Of a stretch of DNA of 64,000 nt, positions 14,960-23,147 are shown in pieces. The stretch spans positions 124,001-188,000 of the forward strand of contig JAHDWK010000006.1 of NCBI GenBank assembly GCA_023382655.1. The letters are read 5' to 3'. The stretch comes from Anaerolineae bacterium. GTDB lineage: Bacteria; Chloroflexota; Anaerolineae; Promineifilales; Promineifilaceae. The notes below the pieces were generated by a model that saw nothing but the letters and a program-made list of their open reading frames with translations, did not search any database and was not told the origin of the DNA. Positions within the stretch are counted from its first letter, which is position 1. Each line of letters opens with the position of its first letter. Position numbers and translations under genes: made by a program.

Positions 14960-14994
14960 AGAAGTTCAACTTTTCCTAAAAAAGTTGAACTTCT
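14960..14994. repeat. Hairpin of AGAAGTTCAACTTTT family, copy 1
   Basis: AGAAGTTCAACTTTT (14960-14974) and AAAAGTTGAACTTCT (14980-14994) form a perfect 15-base stem with a five-base loop, eight bases after the USP-like stop. A second copy is at 40208-40240. Confidence 0.85.
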
Positions 14995-15013
14995 GAATAC
15001 GTCTACCCTGACC

Positions 15014-17017
15014 ATGAAAACTACTAACTTTGAAGATATGACATCTACCAAAACTCCCTCCCGTTTTTCACTTTCGCGCCTGCTCATCGGCAAACCGTTG
15101 GCCACCCGCGACCTGGCACACCAGACGGTCAACCGGCCCATTGGCCTGGCCGTTTTTGCCTCAGACGCCCTTTCCTCCACCGCCTATGCCACCGAGGAAA
15201 TCTTGTTCATCCTGGCCCTGGCGGGCACGGCCGCTTTTGGCCTCTCCATGCCCATCGCCATTGCTATCGCCGTGCTGCTGGTCATCGTCACCATTTCTTA
15301 CCGGCAAACCATCTATGCCTACCCCAACGGCGGTGGCGCGTACATCGTCGCCCGCGACAACCTGGGTGAAGTAGCCGCCCAAATTGCCGGCGCGGCCCTG
15401 CTGACTGACTATATTCTCACCGTCGCCGTCAGCATCTCTGCTGGCGTCGCCCAAATCGCCTCCGCGTTTCCCATTTTGAATCCCTACCGCGTCGAAGTGG
15501 CCCTTCTGGTCATTTTCATTATGACCATCGTCAATTTACGCGGTGTGAAAGAAAGTGGTACGGTTTTTGCCATTCCCACTTACTTTTTTCTGGGCACCAT
15601 GATCCTGACGTTGGGTATGGGTTTATACCGATACCTCACCGGCACATTGGGCGTCGTCGCCAATGTGGAAATGGTTGAGGTGAGTGTCATCCAACCACTT
15701 ACCCTCTTTCTCATTTTGCGGGCGTTTTCCAGTGGTTCGGCCGCTTTGACCGGCATTGAAGCCATCTCCAATGGCATTACTGCCTTTAAGGAGCCACGCA
15801 GCCACAATGCCGCTATCACCCTGCAATGGATGAGCGGCATCCTGATCACCATCTTTCTGAGCATCACCTTTCTATCACACCAGATTCAGGCCATGCCCAG
15901 CCATACAGAGACCATTATTTCCCAACTGGGGCGCACGATATTCGGCGACAACAGCATTTTTTACCTGGCGGTGGTGGCCGGTACGGCTCTCATCCTGCTC
16001 ATGGCAGCTAACACCAGTTATGCCGACTTCCCCCGGTTAGCCGCTCTGCACGCCGGTGATGGTTTCCTGCCCCGGCAGCTTACCTTTCGCGGCGGTCGGC
16101 TGGTTTTTTCCTGGGGCATTATTACCCTGGCTGGGTTGGCTTCCCTGCTGGTCATTGTGATGAAGGCGTCCACCAGCGCCCTCATTCCGCTCTATGCCAT
16201 TGGCGTCTTTTTGAGTTTTACTATTTCGCAGGCGGGCATGGTGGTGCGCCTGCGCAAAATTAGTCGTTTGCAGCCGGGTGAAAGTGTACAGGGGCTAGAA
16301 ACGGTTATGAGCTATGACCCGCGCTGGCGGTTGAAAATGGTTATCAGCGGTTTTGGCGCCATTTGTACCGGCATTGTTATGCTCATTTTTGCCATCACCA
16401 AATTCACTTCTGGCGCCTGGTTTGTGATCGTTTTGATCCCGATTCTGGTTTTTGCCTTTTTCCGCGTCCATCACCATTACAAAGATGTAGCCCATGCGCT
16501 TAGTTTGCGGGACAAAACCTATGATATTGCTTCACACCCGGTGCAAACAGTAGTTCTGGTGGATGGTGTGCATACCGGCACCATTGAACTGGTCAATTTT
16601 GCCAAATCTTTGCAGCATCCCTGGCACGCCGTGCACATTGGCATCAACCCGGAAAAGGCCAGCAAGGTGCAAGCCTTATGGGATGAAGCCATTGGCGAAG
16701 GGGAACTGGTGGTGGTGCCTTCGCCTTACCGCCAGCTTAACCTGCCTATTCGCCATTATGTGGAAAAGCTGCTGCGAGAGAACCCGGACAGTTATGTGCA
16801 TGTGGTGGTGGGACATCTGGCGATGGACAGCGTGTGGAAACAGGCGCTGCACCAAAACAGTGTGTTCATCTTTAATCTGGCGCTCAATGGGCTGGAACGG
16901 GTGGTGGTAACCATTGTGCCGCACCAGGTGGGGCGGCATCAAAATGGCGGGAACATTGTAGACCGTAATGTGCTGACAAATGAGGATCTTCGCCGAGGAG
17001 AAGAGAGTAGCCGGTAA
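15014..17017 (+). CDS. APC-superfamily transporter, KimA-like (probable potassium importer)
   Basis: A 667-residue protein with about 12 membrane spans in residues 40-490 and a cytoplasmic domain at 500-667. It opens with FASDALSSTAYATEEILFI, the signature of KimA/YdaO-type transporters, in which the Asp and Tyr of this segment coordinate potassium. TYRQTIYAYPNGGGAYIVA-like sequence and GIEAISNGITAFKEP are also typical. The soluble C-terminal domain (VVLVDGVHTGTIELVNF, then VHVVVGHLAM) has a USP-like fold; in Bacillus KimA it binds cyclic di-AMP. The upstream KdpDE-like pair supports a potassium role. A broad amino-acid permease role is the alternative. A hairpin follows the stop codon. Confidence 0.8.
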   Translation: MKTTNFEDMTSTKTPSRFSLSRLLIGKPLATRDLAHQTVNRPIGLAVFASDALSSTAYATEEILFILALAGTAAFGLSMPIAIAIAVLLVIVTISYRQTIYAYPNGGGAYIVARDNLGEVAAQIAGAALLTDYILTVAVSISAGVAQIASAFPILNPYRVEVALLVIFIMTIVNLRGVKESGTVFAIPTYFFLGTMILTLGMGLYRYLTGTLGVVANVEMVEVSVIQPLTLFLILRAFSSGSAALTGIEAISNGITAFKEPRSHNAAITLQWMSGILITIFLSITFLSHQIQAMPSHTETIISQLGRTIFGDNSIFYLAVVAGTALILLMAANTSYADFPRLAALHAGDGFLPRQLTFRGGRLVFSWGIITLAGLASLLVIVMKASTSALIPLYAIGVFLSFTISQAGMVVRLRKISRLQPGESVQGLETVMSYDPRWRLKMVISGFGAICTGIVMLIFAITKFTSGAWFVIVLIPILVFAFFRVHHHYKDVAHALSLRDKTYDIASHPVQTVVLVDGVHTGTIELVNFAKSLQHPWHAVHIGINPEKASKVQALWDEAIGEGELVVVPSPYRQLNLPIRHYVEKLLRENPDSYVHVVVGHLAMDSVWKQALHQNSVFIFNLALNGLERVVVTIVPHQVGRHQNGGNIVDRNVLTNEDLRRGEESSR

Positions 17018-17029
17018 CTGTCCTATATC

Positions 17030-17063
17030 GTAAGCGTTCAGACCTGAGGGACTGAACGCTTAC
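17030..17063. repeat. Hairpin after the KimA-like gene
   Basis: GTAAGCGTTCAG (17030-17041) and CTGAACGCTTAC (17052-17063) are exact complements separated by ten bases, beginning 13 bases after the stop codon. No T-run follows. Confidence 0.7.
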
Positions 17064-17158
17064 CAGCCAACTACTTGACAGATGGTGGTTGCTGGTGATG
17101 CCCAGACCAGATACCATTTTGCGCTAAATTTTCCACATATTTTTGAATGGAGGCGATG

Positions 17159-18025
17159 ATGCGCAAGATGGTGATAGTGGTACATGGCGGGGCGGGGTCT
17201 TGGGATTTGGCGTCGGCGCGGCTGGTGACAGCGATGGCGGCCTGCCAGGAAGCGACCGAAGCCGGGCAGCGGGTGCTGTTGGCGGGGGGCAGTGCGCTGG
17301 ATGCGGTGGAAACGGCCGTGCGCATTCTGGAAGATTGCCCGGTGCTGGATTCGGGACGGGGCAGCTACCCCAACCGCAATGGCGAAATTGAGGTAGATGC
17401 GCTGATTATGGACGGCCGTACCCTCAACCTGGGCGCGGTAGCCGCCGTGCAGCGCGTCCGCTATCCCACCAGCCTGGCCCGCCGCGTGATGACCGATACG
17501 TCGCACCACTTTCTGGTGGGCGCTGGCGCCGAGGCGTTTGCCGACAGCATCGGCTTTCCGCGCAGTGAACTGGCCGACCTGTGGGTGCCAGAAATGGCGG
17601 CGCAATCGCAACCTGCGCCCACCAGCGATACGGTTGGCGCGGTCGCTTTAGACGCGGACGGCAATCTGGCGGCGGCTACCTCGACCGGCGGCACCCGCTA
17701 CAAAATGCCAGGACGGGTGGGCGACAGCCCGCTGGTGGGCGCCGGCGGTTATGCCGATAATCGCACCGCCGCCGTCAGTGCCACCGGGCATGGCGAATCG
17801 TTGATGAAGGTGCTGACGAGTAAACAGGTGTGTGATCTGGTGGCCATGGGGTTTTCGGCGCAGTTAGCGGGCGAAACGGCCGTGCGCCTGCTCACCGAAC
17901 GCACCGGCGGCGAAGGCGGCCTGATTGCCATTGACTACCTGGGCCAAATTGGCATCGCTTTCAACACCAAAGCCATGCCCTATGCTCAGGCTGCCGGAGA
18001 GGGGGAAGTGGTGGTGGGAAGGTAG
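17159..18025 (+). CDS. Isoaspartyl peptidase/L-asparaginase (Ntn-hydrolase)
   Basis: A 288-residue Ntn-hydrolase. VVHGGAG near the N-terminus, the nucleophile Thr158 in PTSDTVGAVALD and the downstream TSTGGTRYKMPGRVGDSPL are the hallmark motifs of plant-type asparaginases and isoaspartyl dipeptidases. The protein is expected to cleave itself before Thr158 into alpha and beta chains and then hydrolyse isoaspartyl dipeptides or asparagine, a protein-repair and scavenging role. The ATG at 17159 is chosen because GGAGG lies five bases upstream; two other in-frame ATGs at 17147 and 17156 are possible. The stop codon abuts a long word-built hairpin shared with the convergent peptidase gene. Confidence 0.92.
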   Translation: MRKMVIVVHGGAGSWDLASARLVTAMAACQEATEAGQRVLLAGGSALDAVETAVRILEDCPVLDSGRGSYPNRNGEIEVDALIMDGRTLNLGAVAAVQRVRYPTSLARRVMTDTSHHFLVGAGAEAFADSIGFPRSELADLWVPEMAAQSQPAPTSDTVGAVALDADGNLAAATSTGGTRYKMPGRVGDSPLVGAGGYADNRTAAVSATGHGESLMKVLTSKQVCDLVAMGFSAQLAGETAVRLLTERTGGEGGLIAIDYLGQIGIAFNTKAMPYAQAAGEGEVVVGR

Positions 18026-18104
18026 GAGATTGAGAGATTAGGAGATGAGGAGATTGGCTGTGGGCAATCTCTCAATCTCCCAATCTCCCAATCTTTCAAT
18101 CTCT
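18025..18104. repeat. Inverted repeat of GAGATT/AATCTC words between convergent genes
   Basis: The left arm (18026-18057) is a string of GAGATTGAGAGATTAGGAGA-like words; the right arm (18065-18104) is a string of CAATCTC words. Together they form a long imperfect stem. It spans the gap between the two convergent peptidase genes and includes the last codons of the minus-strand one. Confidence 0.75.
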
Positions 18105-19466
18105 TTCCCCGTACGCCTGCAAAAAGCGGATGCTGGCCTCAATGCCGTGAAAGTAGTTGGGCAGGTAAAAGCGTTCGTTGGGGGCGTGAATCTGGTCGCT
18201 GACCAGGCCAAAACCGAGCAGCACCGTTTCCAGATCCAGATAAGTTTGGAACTCGCCAACGACGGGGATGGAGCCACCTTCACGCATAAAGATGGGGTCA
18301 CGGCCGTAAGTCTCCTGACATGCTTTCCGGGCCGCCGCCATCGCCGGATGATGCAGGTCGCTAATGCTGGCCGGCGCGCCGCCGTGCCAGCCCAGTTGGT
18401 AAGTCACGGTGGGGGGCATAATGTCCGCCAGGTATTTTTGCAGATGGGCTTGAATTTCGGCCGGGTCCTGGTCAGGCACCAGGCGCATGGAGAATTTGGC
18501 ATGGGCGTGGGCGGGCAGCACCGTTTTGCCGCCAGGGCCGGTGTAACCGCCGATAATGCCATGCACATCCAGCGTGGGGCGCGCCCCCAGTCGCTCCACC
18601 AGTGAGAATTCCGGCTCGCCCCAGGGTTGCGGTGCGCCTGTTTCCGCCAACCAATCAGCTTCATCAAAGGGATATTGGGCCAGGAGGTGTCGCTCTTCGT
18701 CGGTCAACGGCCGTACCCGGTCATAAAACCCAGGAATCAGGACACGGCCGTTTTCATCCTTCAGTTTGGCAATCAGGTGGCCCAGGACATTCAGCGGGTT
18801 ATTTACGCCGCCGCCGAACGTGCCAGAGTGCAGGTCACGCTGCGGGCCATAAACGTCCAGCAGCACATAACACAACCCCCGCAGGCCATACACGATGGAA
18901 GGTTGGCTGGGGCTGACCATCGCCGTGTCAGACACCAGAGCCACGTCGGCCGCCAATAACTCCTTATGCTGCGGAATAAAGGCGGAAAGACTTGGCCCAC
19001 CCATCTCTTCCTCACCTTCGATAATAAATTTGACGTTGACGGGCAGACTGCCGTTACTCTTTAGCAACGCTTCCACTGCCTTCACATGAGCATACACCTG
19101 CCCCTTGTCATCGGAAGCGCCCCGTGCATACAGGTAATCATCGCGCACTGTAGGCTCAAAGGGTGGGCTGTGCCACAGGTCAAACGGCTCGGCCGGCTGC
19201 ACATCATAATGGCCGTAAATGAGCACCGTAGGCGCGCCGGGCGCATGCAGCCAATCGGCGTAGACCAGGGGATGGCCGGCGGTGGGGATGAGGCGCGCGT
19301 TTTCCAGGCCAACGGCCGTGAGCGATTCCACCAACCACTCTGCCGCCCGCTGCACATCGGCCTGATGCTCCGGCTGGGTGCTGACGCTGGGAATACGCAA
19401 GAATGCGATCAATTCGGCCAGGTGACGTTCACGACTGTTTTGGGCATAGGTTATGGGGTCAGACAT
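18096..19466 (-). CDS. M20 family metallopeptidase (dipeptidase)
   Basis: The 456-residue protein is a complete M20 peptidase. The metal and catalytic motifs are YGHYDVQPAEP (His ligand and catalytic Asp), ARGASDDKGQ (bridging Asp), IIEGEEEMGG (catalytic Glu-Glu), and APNERFYLPNYFHG with the last His ligand. A dimerisation or lid domain lies between about 190 and 350 (RDLHSGTFGGGVNNP). It belongs with the carnosinase/CPG2-like dipeptidases and is cytoplasmic. It converges with the isoaspartyl peptidase, and both could serve peptide salvage. A CGGAG ribosome-binding site lies seven bases before the ATG. Confidence 0.92.
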   Translation of the reverse strand: MSDPITYAQNSRERHLAELIAFLRIPSVSTQPEHQADVQRAAEWLVESLTAVGLENARLIPTAGHPLVYADWLHAPGAPTVLIYGHYDVQPAEPFDLWHSPPFEPTVRDDYLYARGASDDKGQVYAHVKAVEALLKSNGSLPVNVKFIIEGEEEMGGPSLSAFIPQHKELLAADVALVSDTAMVSPSQPSIVYGLRGLCYVLLDVYGPQRDLHSGTFGGGVNNPLNVLGHLIAKLKDENGRVLIPGFYDRVRPLTDEERHLLAQYPFDEADWLAETGAPQPWGEPEFSLVERLGARPTLDVHGIIGGYTGPGGKTVLPAHAHAKFSMRLVPDQDPAEIQAHLQKYLADIMPPTVTYQLGWHGGAPASISDLHHPAMAAARKACQETYGRDPIFMREGGSIPVVGEFQTYLDLETVLLGFGLVSDQIHAPNERFYLPNYFHGIEASIRFLQAYGERD

Positions 19467-19550
19467 TCCATTACTCCGTTCGGTTTTGCCAATCCAAGTG
19501 GGTATAATCGGCCAGATTATAGCGAACAGAAGGGCAAAACGAAAAACGGT

Positions 19551-20102
19551 ATGGACAAAGCGGACGACAATGAAGAAATGAGCATAGCCGCGCTGGTGGA
19601 AAGTGTGTTGTTTATTTCCAGCGGTCCGGTGCCGGTGGCGCGGCTGGCCAAGGCGTTGGAAGTGAATACGGCCGTGATCAGCCAGGCATTACAAACGCTT
19701 ACGGCCGATTACCAGACACGCGGGCTGCGCCTGCAATGGAGCGGCGACGCCGTGCAGTTAACCACTGCCCCCGCCGCCAGCAGCGCCGTTGAACGCTTCC
19801 TGGGGCTGGAACTGACCACCCGGCTCAGCCAGGCCGCGTTAGAAACATTAGCCATCATCGCCTATATGCAGCCCGTCACCCGGCCGCACATTGACCAGAT
19901 TCGCGGCGTCAATTCCGACGGCGCGCTGCGCAGCCTGTTGAGCAAGGGGCTGATTGAGGAAATCGGCCGCCAGGAAACGCCGGGCCGCCCCATTCTGTAT
20001 GGTACCACCTCAGAATTCTTGCAGCACTTTGGCCTGACGATGCTTGAGGAGTTGCCGGAGTTGGTGGCAGAGAAAGAGGAGATTGAGAGATGGGGAGAGT
20101 AA
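19551..20102 (+). CDS. scpB: Segregation and condensation protein B
   Basis: A 183-residue ScpB. Two winged-helix domains are visible. The first carries SIAALVESVLFISSGPVPVA and AKALEVNTAVISQAL. The second carries LSQAALETLAIIAYMQPVTR and DQIRGVNSDGALRSLLSKGL, then IEEIGRQETPGRPILYGTT. ScpB binds ScpA and Smc to form the condensin that organises chromosomes. ScpA normally lies just upstream, but here the upstream gene is a divergent peptidase, so scpB is separated. It is followed by rluB and cmk, a common order in many bacteria. The last eight codons (KEEIERWGE) arise from the GAGATTGAGAGAT word of a hairpin that overlaps the stop codon. Confidence 0.92.
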   Translation: MDKADDNEEMSIAALVESVLFISSGPVPVARLAKALEVNTAVISQALQTLTADYQTRGLRLQWSGDAVQLTTAPAASSAVERFLGLELTTRLSQAALETLAIIAYMQPVTRPHIDQIRGVNSDGALRSLLSKGLIEEIGRQETPGRPILYGTTSEFLQHFGLTMLEELPELVAEKEEIERWGE

Positions 20103-20130
20103 GAGATTAACCTCTCAATCTCCCCATCTC
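20078..20130. repeat. Hairpin overlapping the scpB stop codon
   Basis: GAGATTGAGAGATGGGGAG (20080-20098) pairs with CTCTCAATCTCCCCATCTC (20112-20130). The left arm encodes the C-terminus of ScpB and the stop codon at 20100-20102 lies in the loop. It uses the same word as the repeats at 18025-18104, 49926-49968 and 55719-55760. Confidence 0.75.
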
Positions 20131-20140
20131 ATATCAGACT

Positions 20141-20995
20141 ATGGAAGAACGATTACAAAAAATTATGGCCCACGCGGGTATTGCCTCGCGGCGGGAGTGT
20201 GAGAAGTTGATTGAGGAGGGGCGGGTAAAGGTCAACGGCCGTCCCGCCCAACTGGGCATGAAAGTTGATCCGGCGACGGATCGCATTGAGGTCAACGGCC
20301 GTGTTATTGACGCCCGGCAGGTAGATTTCATCTACATCGCCCTGAACAAACCCAAAGGCATCCTCTCCTCGCTGGACGATGAATTGGACGAAGGACGCAA
20401 GACCGTGCGTGACCTCATCCCCCTGCCTGGCCATCTCTACCCGGTGGGGCGGCTGGATAAACAAAGCGAAGGGCTGATGTTGATGACCAACGATGGCGAC
20501 ATGGCCCACAAACTCACCCACCCCCGTTACGGCCACAAAAAGACCTACCGTGTCACCGTCGAAGGGCGTATCCCCGCCGAAGTGTTAGACACCTGGCGGC
20601 AGGGCATTTACCTGGATGACCGCAAAACCGCGCCGGTGGAAATCAAAGTCTTGCGCCAGGAAGTCACGTTTACCCTGCTGGAATTGGTAATGCGCGAAGG
20701 GCGCAAGCGGCAAATCCGGCGTATTGCCAATACGTTGGGCTACCCGGTGCGCCATCTGGTGCGCATCAAAATCGGCCCCATTGATCTGGGCGCTATGAAA
20801 TCTGGGGAGTGGCGTCACCTGCGGCCGCAAGAAATCCACGCCCTGCAACGCGAAATTGCCAGCCATAAGCCAGGAAGAGCCATGCGCAAACCAAAGGCTC
20901 CAACCGGCCAGCCTGGAAATAGAAAAGCGGGTGCATATCCTTCTAAAAAACGGGGCAGCGGGTCAACAGTGACAAAAAACAAGGGAATAAAGTGA
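20141..20995 (+). CDS. rluB: Pseudouridine synthase of the RsuA/RluB family
   Basis: A 284-residue protein with an N-terminal S4 RNA-binding domain (QKIMAHAGIASRRECEKLIE, about 5-60). The catalytic domain has GHLYPVGRLDKQSEGLMLMT, in which the Asp of GRLDK is the nucleophile. REGRKRQIRRIANTLGYPV is the conserved C-terminal motif. The enzyme isomerises uridine in 23S rRNA (RluB type) or 16S rRNA (RsuA type); the scpB neighbourhood favours RluB. A basic tail of about 45 residues extends beyond the catalytic domain. The gene ends directly at the cmk start, with no intergenic base. Confidence 0.92.
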   Translation: MEERLQKIMAHAGIASRRECEKLIEEGRVKVNGRPAQLGMKVDPATDRIEVNGRVIDARQVDFIYIALNKPKGILSSLDDELDEGRKTVRDLIPLPGHLYPVGRLDKQSEGLMLMTNDGDMAHKLTHPRYGHKKTYRVTVEGRIPAEVLDTWRQGIYLDDRKTAPVEIKVLRQEVTFTLLELVMREGRKRQIRRIANTLGYPVRHLVRIKIGPIDLGAMKSGEWRHLRPQEIHALQREIASHKPGRAMRKPKAPTGQPGNRKAGAYPSKKRGSGSTVTKNKGIK

Positions 20996-21697
20996 GTGGG
21001 CGCAATTAACGTCATTGCCATAGATGGCCCGGCGGCTTCGGGCAAATCTACCGTCAGCCAACAGGTGGCGAGAGAGTTGGGTTTTTTGTTTCTGGACACG
21101 GGCTGCATGTACCGGGCGGTTACGCTGGCGGCGTGGCAGCGGGGGGTGGATGTGATGAACGAAACGGCCGTGACCCATCTGGCCGAACGCCTTGTGATTG
21201 AAATACAGCCAGCAACGAATGAAGAGGACGGCCGTCACTACACCGTCCTCCTGGATGGCCAGGATGTGACCTGGGAGATTCGCACCCCGACCGTAGACGC
21301 CCATGTCTCCCAGGTTTCCAGCTACCTGGGTGTACGCCAGGAAATGGTGCGGCGGCAGCGTGCATTTGGCAAACGTGGGCAGGTGGTGATGGTGGGGCGC
21401 GACATTGGCACGGTGGTCATGCCTGACGCGCCACTGAAACTGTATATCACGGCGACGGCGGCCGAGCGCGCCCACCGCCGCTGGCAAGACCGGCAAAATC
21501 AAGGGCACACGGCTGACTATGAGGCGATTCTGGCGGACGTGGAACGGCGGGATGAGATTGACAGTAACCGTGAACATTCCCCGCTGCGTCCGGCAGCCGA
21601 TGCCATTATCATTGATACAACCGGCCGGCCGGTAGAGGAAGTGGTAGCGGAGATTGTGGGCATGGTACGGCCGTTGGCCGTGAACGGTAAACCGTAA
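20996..21697 (+). CDS. cmk: Cytidylate kinase
   Basis: A 233-residue (d)CMP kinase. The P-loop is AIDGPAASGKSTVSQQVA, followed by GFLFLDTGCMYRAVTL. The CMP-binding part has GQVVMVGRDIGTVVMPDAPL, and the C-terminal lid has RRWQDRQNQG and RRDEIDSNREHSPLR. The usual family length is about 225. It phosphorylates CMP and dCMP for nucleotide recycling. The start is a GTG immediately after the rluB stop codon, with AAGGGA about ten bases upstream, so the two are co-translated. Beyond the stop lies a long inverted repeat of CCGTAA words. Confidence 0.94.
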   Translation: MGAINVIAIDGPAASGKSTVSQQVARELGFLFLDTGCMYRAVTLAAWQRGVDVMNETAVTHLAERLVIEIQPATNEEDGRHYTVLLDGQDVTWEIRTPTVDAHVSQVSSYLGVRQEMVRRQRAFGKRGQVVMVGRDIGTVVMPDAPLKLYITATAAERAHRRWQDRQNQGHTADYEAILADVERRDEIDSNREHSPLRPAADAIIIDTTGRPVEEVVAEIVGMVRPLAVNGKP

Positions 21698-21760
21698 TCC
21701 GTAATCCGTAAACCGTAAACCGATTACGGATCACGGTTTACGGACCACGGATTACGATCC
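21690..21760. repeat. Inverted repeat of CCGTAATC/GATTACGG words after cmk
   Basis: The left arm (about 21692-21720) is a series of CCGTAATCCGTAAACCG-like words overlapping the cmk stop codon; the right arm (about 21723-21757) reads GATTACGGATCACGG, TTTACGGACC and ACGGATTACG. The same word class builds the repeat at 42054-42109. Confidence 0.75.
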
Positions 21761-21771
21761 ACATCGCAAAC

Positions 21772-23136
21772 ATGGCATTATTCCAAGAACTTGACCTCAC
21801 CACCTTCCAGGGTGGGCAGATAACGGGCATTGAGCCGGGCAGCGTGGCGGCAGCCATTGGGCTGCGCGCCGGGGATGAACTGTTGGCGGTGAATGGCCAT
21901 GCCGTGCAGGACATCATTGATGTGCAGTTCTATGCCGCCGATGAAGAGTTGGAACTGACCATACGCCGCAACGATGAGATTTTGCCGTTCACGGCCGTGC
22001 GCGACTACCACCAATCACTGGGGCTAGAGTTCAATCACCCCACCTTTGACACCGACATTCGCCGCTGCAATAACCTGTGCGAGTTTTGTTTTGTTCTGCA
22101 AATGGCCCCCCGCTTCCGGCGCACGTTGTACATCAAGGACGACGATTACCGCTACTCCTTCCTCTTTGGGCATTATGTGACGCTGACCAACTTGAGCGAA
22201 CATGATTGGTGGCGCATCCAGCATATGCGCCTCTCGCCACTCTATGTCTCCGTGCATGTCACCGACCTGGAAGAGCGGCGGCGCTATTTGCGTAATGTCC
22301 ACGCGCCAGACATTTTGGCCCAACTGCGCCAACTGGCGGAATGGGGGATTGAGGCACATACGCAGGTAGTGGTGACGCCGGGGGTGAACGACGGCCGTAC
22401 CCTGGCCCAATCCATCCACGACCTGGCCGCGCTCTACCCCACCGTGCAATCCATCAGCGTCGTCCCGGTAGGGCTGACCAAACAACACAAATACGCCATG
22501 CGCCCCCACACGCCCGAAGAAGCGGCCACTACGTTGGCCTATGTGGAATCATTACAGGCTGAGTTCTTGGCCCGGTTCGGCGTCCGTTTTGTTTACCCCA
22601 CCGATGAGTGGTATCTGGTGACGGGGCGGGAAGTGCCCCCGTTAGCGGCCTATGATGGCTATGCCCTACACGAAAATGGCCTGGGCATGGTGCGCCACTT
22701 TCTGGACGATTGGCAGAGCGTCAAACGAGAAATTGGTAATTATCAATTGCCAATTACTAATTATCAATTAGTGACGTTGGTGACGGGGACGTTGTTTGCG
22801 GAGACGCTGCGGCAAACGGCCGTCGCCTTTGCCCAACTCACCGGCATCTCCCTGTCTGTGCTGCCGGTGGTGAACGAACGACTGGGGGCAACCATCACCG
22901 TCGCCGGTCTGCTCATGGCCGAGGATATGCTGCGCCAGCTAGAAGCTGCCGGTTATGGTGATCTGGTCATTTTGCCACGCGTCATGTTTGACCATCCTGA
23001 CCGGATTTCACTGGACGACAAATCGCCACAGGACATGGCCAATCACTTACAACGGCCGGTGGCTCTGGCCGACACGATGGGGGATGTATGGGATGCGCTC
23101 ATTGGGGAATCGGCCGTGATGTTTTGGCCTGTATGA
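21772..23136 (+). CDS. PDZ-radical SAM protein, DUF512 family
   Basis: The 454-residue protein begins with a PDZ-like domain (GQITGIEPGSVAAAIGL, DELLAVNGHAVQDI, about 14-75). A radical SAM domain follows with the cluster motif CNNLCEFC (about residues 99-106) and FVLQMAPRFRRTLYIKDDDY. The C-terminal DUF512 region has VTGTLFAETLRQ and ILPRVMFDHPDRISLDD. Such proteins are widely conserved and may pair with the Der/EngA-linked ribosome pathway, but the reaction is unknown. An 11-residue insertion, NYQLPITNYQL, between the radical SAM part and DUF512 derives from a repeat element that keeps the frame. That is notable because it is a known type of intergenic repeat, here tolerated inside an enzyme. 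Confidence 0.85.
   Translation: MALFQELDLTTFQGGQITGIEPGSVAAAIGLRAGDELLAVNGHAVQDIIDVQFYAADEELELTIRRNDEILPFTAVRDYHQSLGLEFNHPTFDTDIRRCNNLCEFCFVLQMAPRFRRTLYIKDDDYRYSFLFGHYVTLTNLSEHDWWRIQHMRLSPLYVSVHVTDLEERRRYLRNVHAPDILAQLRQLAEWGIEAHTQVVVTPGVNDGRTLAQSIHDLAALYPTVQSISVVPVGLTKQHKYAMRPHTPEEAATTLAYVESLQAEFLARFGVRFVYPTDEWYLVTGREVPPLAAYDGYALHENGLGMVRHFLDDWQSVKREIGNYQLPITNYQLVTLVTGTLFAETLRQTAVAFAQLTGISLSVLPVVNERLGATITVAGLLMAEDMLRQLEAAGYGDLVILPRVMFDHPDRISLDDKSPQDMANHLQRPVALADTMGDVWDALIGESAVMFWPV
22731..22771. repeat. TAATTATCAATT repeat inside the DUF512 gene
   Basis: TAATTATCAATT occurs at 22738-22749 and again at 22758-22769, with complementary AATTGG/CCAATT segments between. It has the word-built structure of the intergenic repeats but lies within an open reading frame and translates to NYQLPITNYQL. 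Confidence 0.7.
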
Positions 23137-23147
23137 ATGTAATCCGT

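Noticed and set aside
19503..19508. TATAAT as a promoter for scpB
   Set aside because: It has no acceptable -35 at 15-19 bases and no TGn extension, so it was not listed as a promoter.
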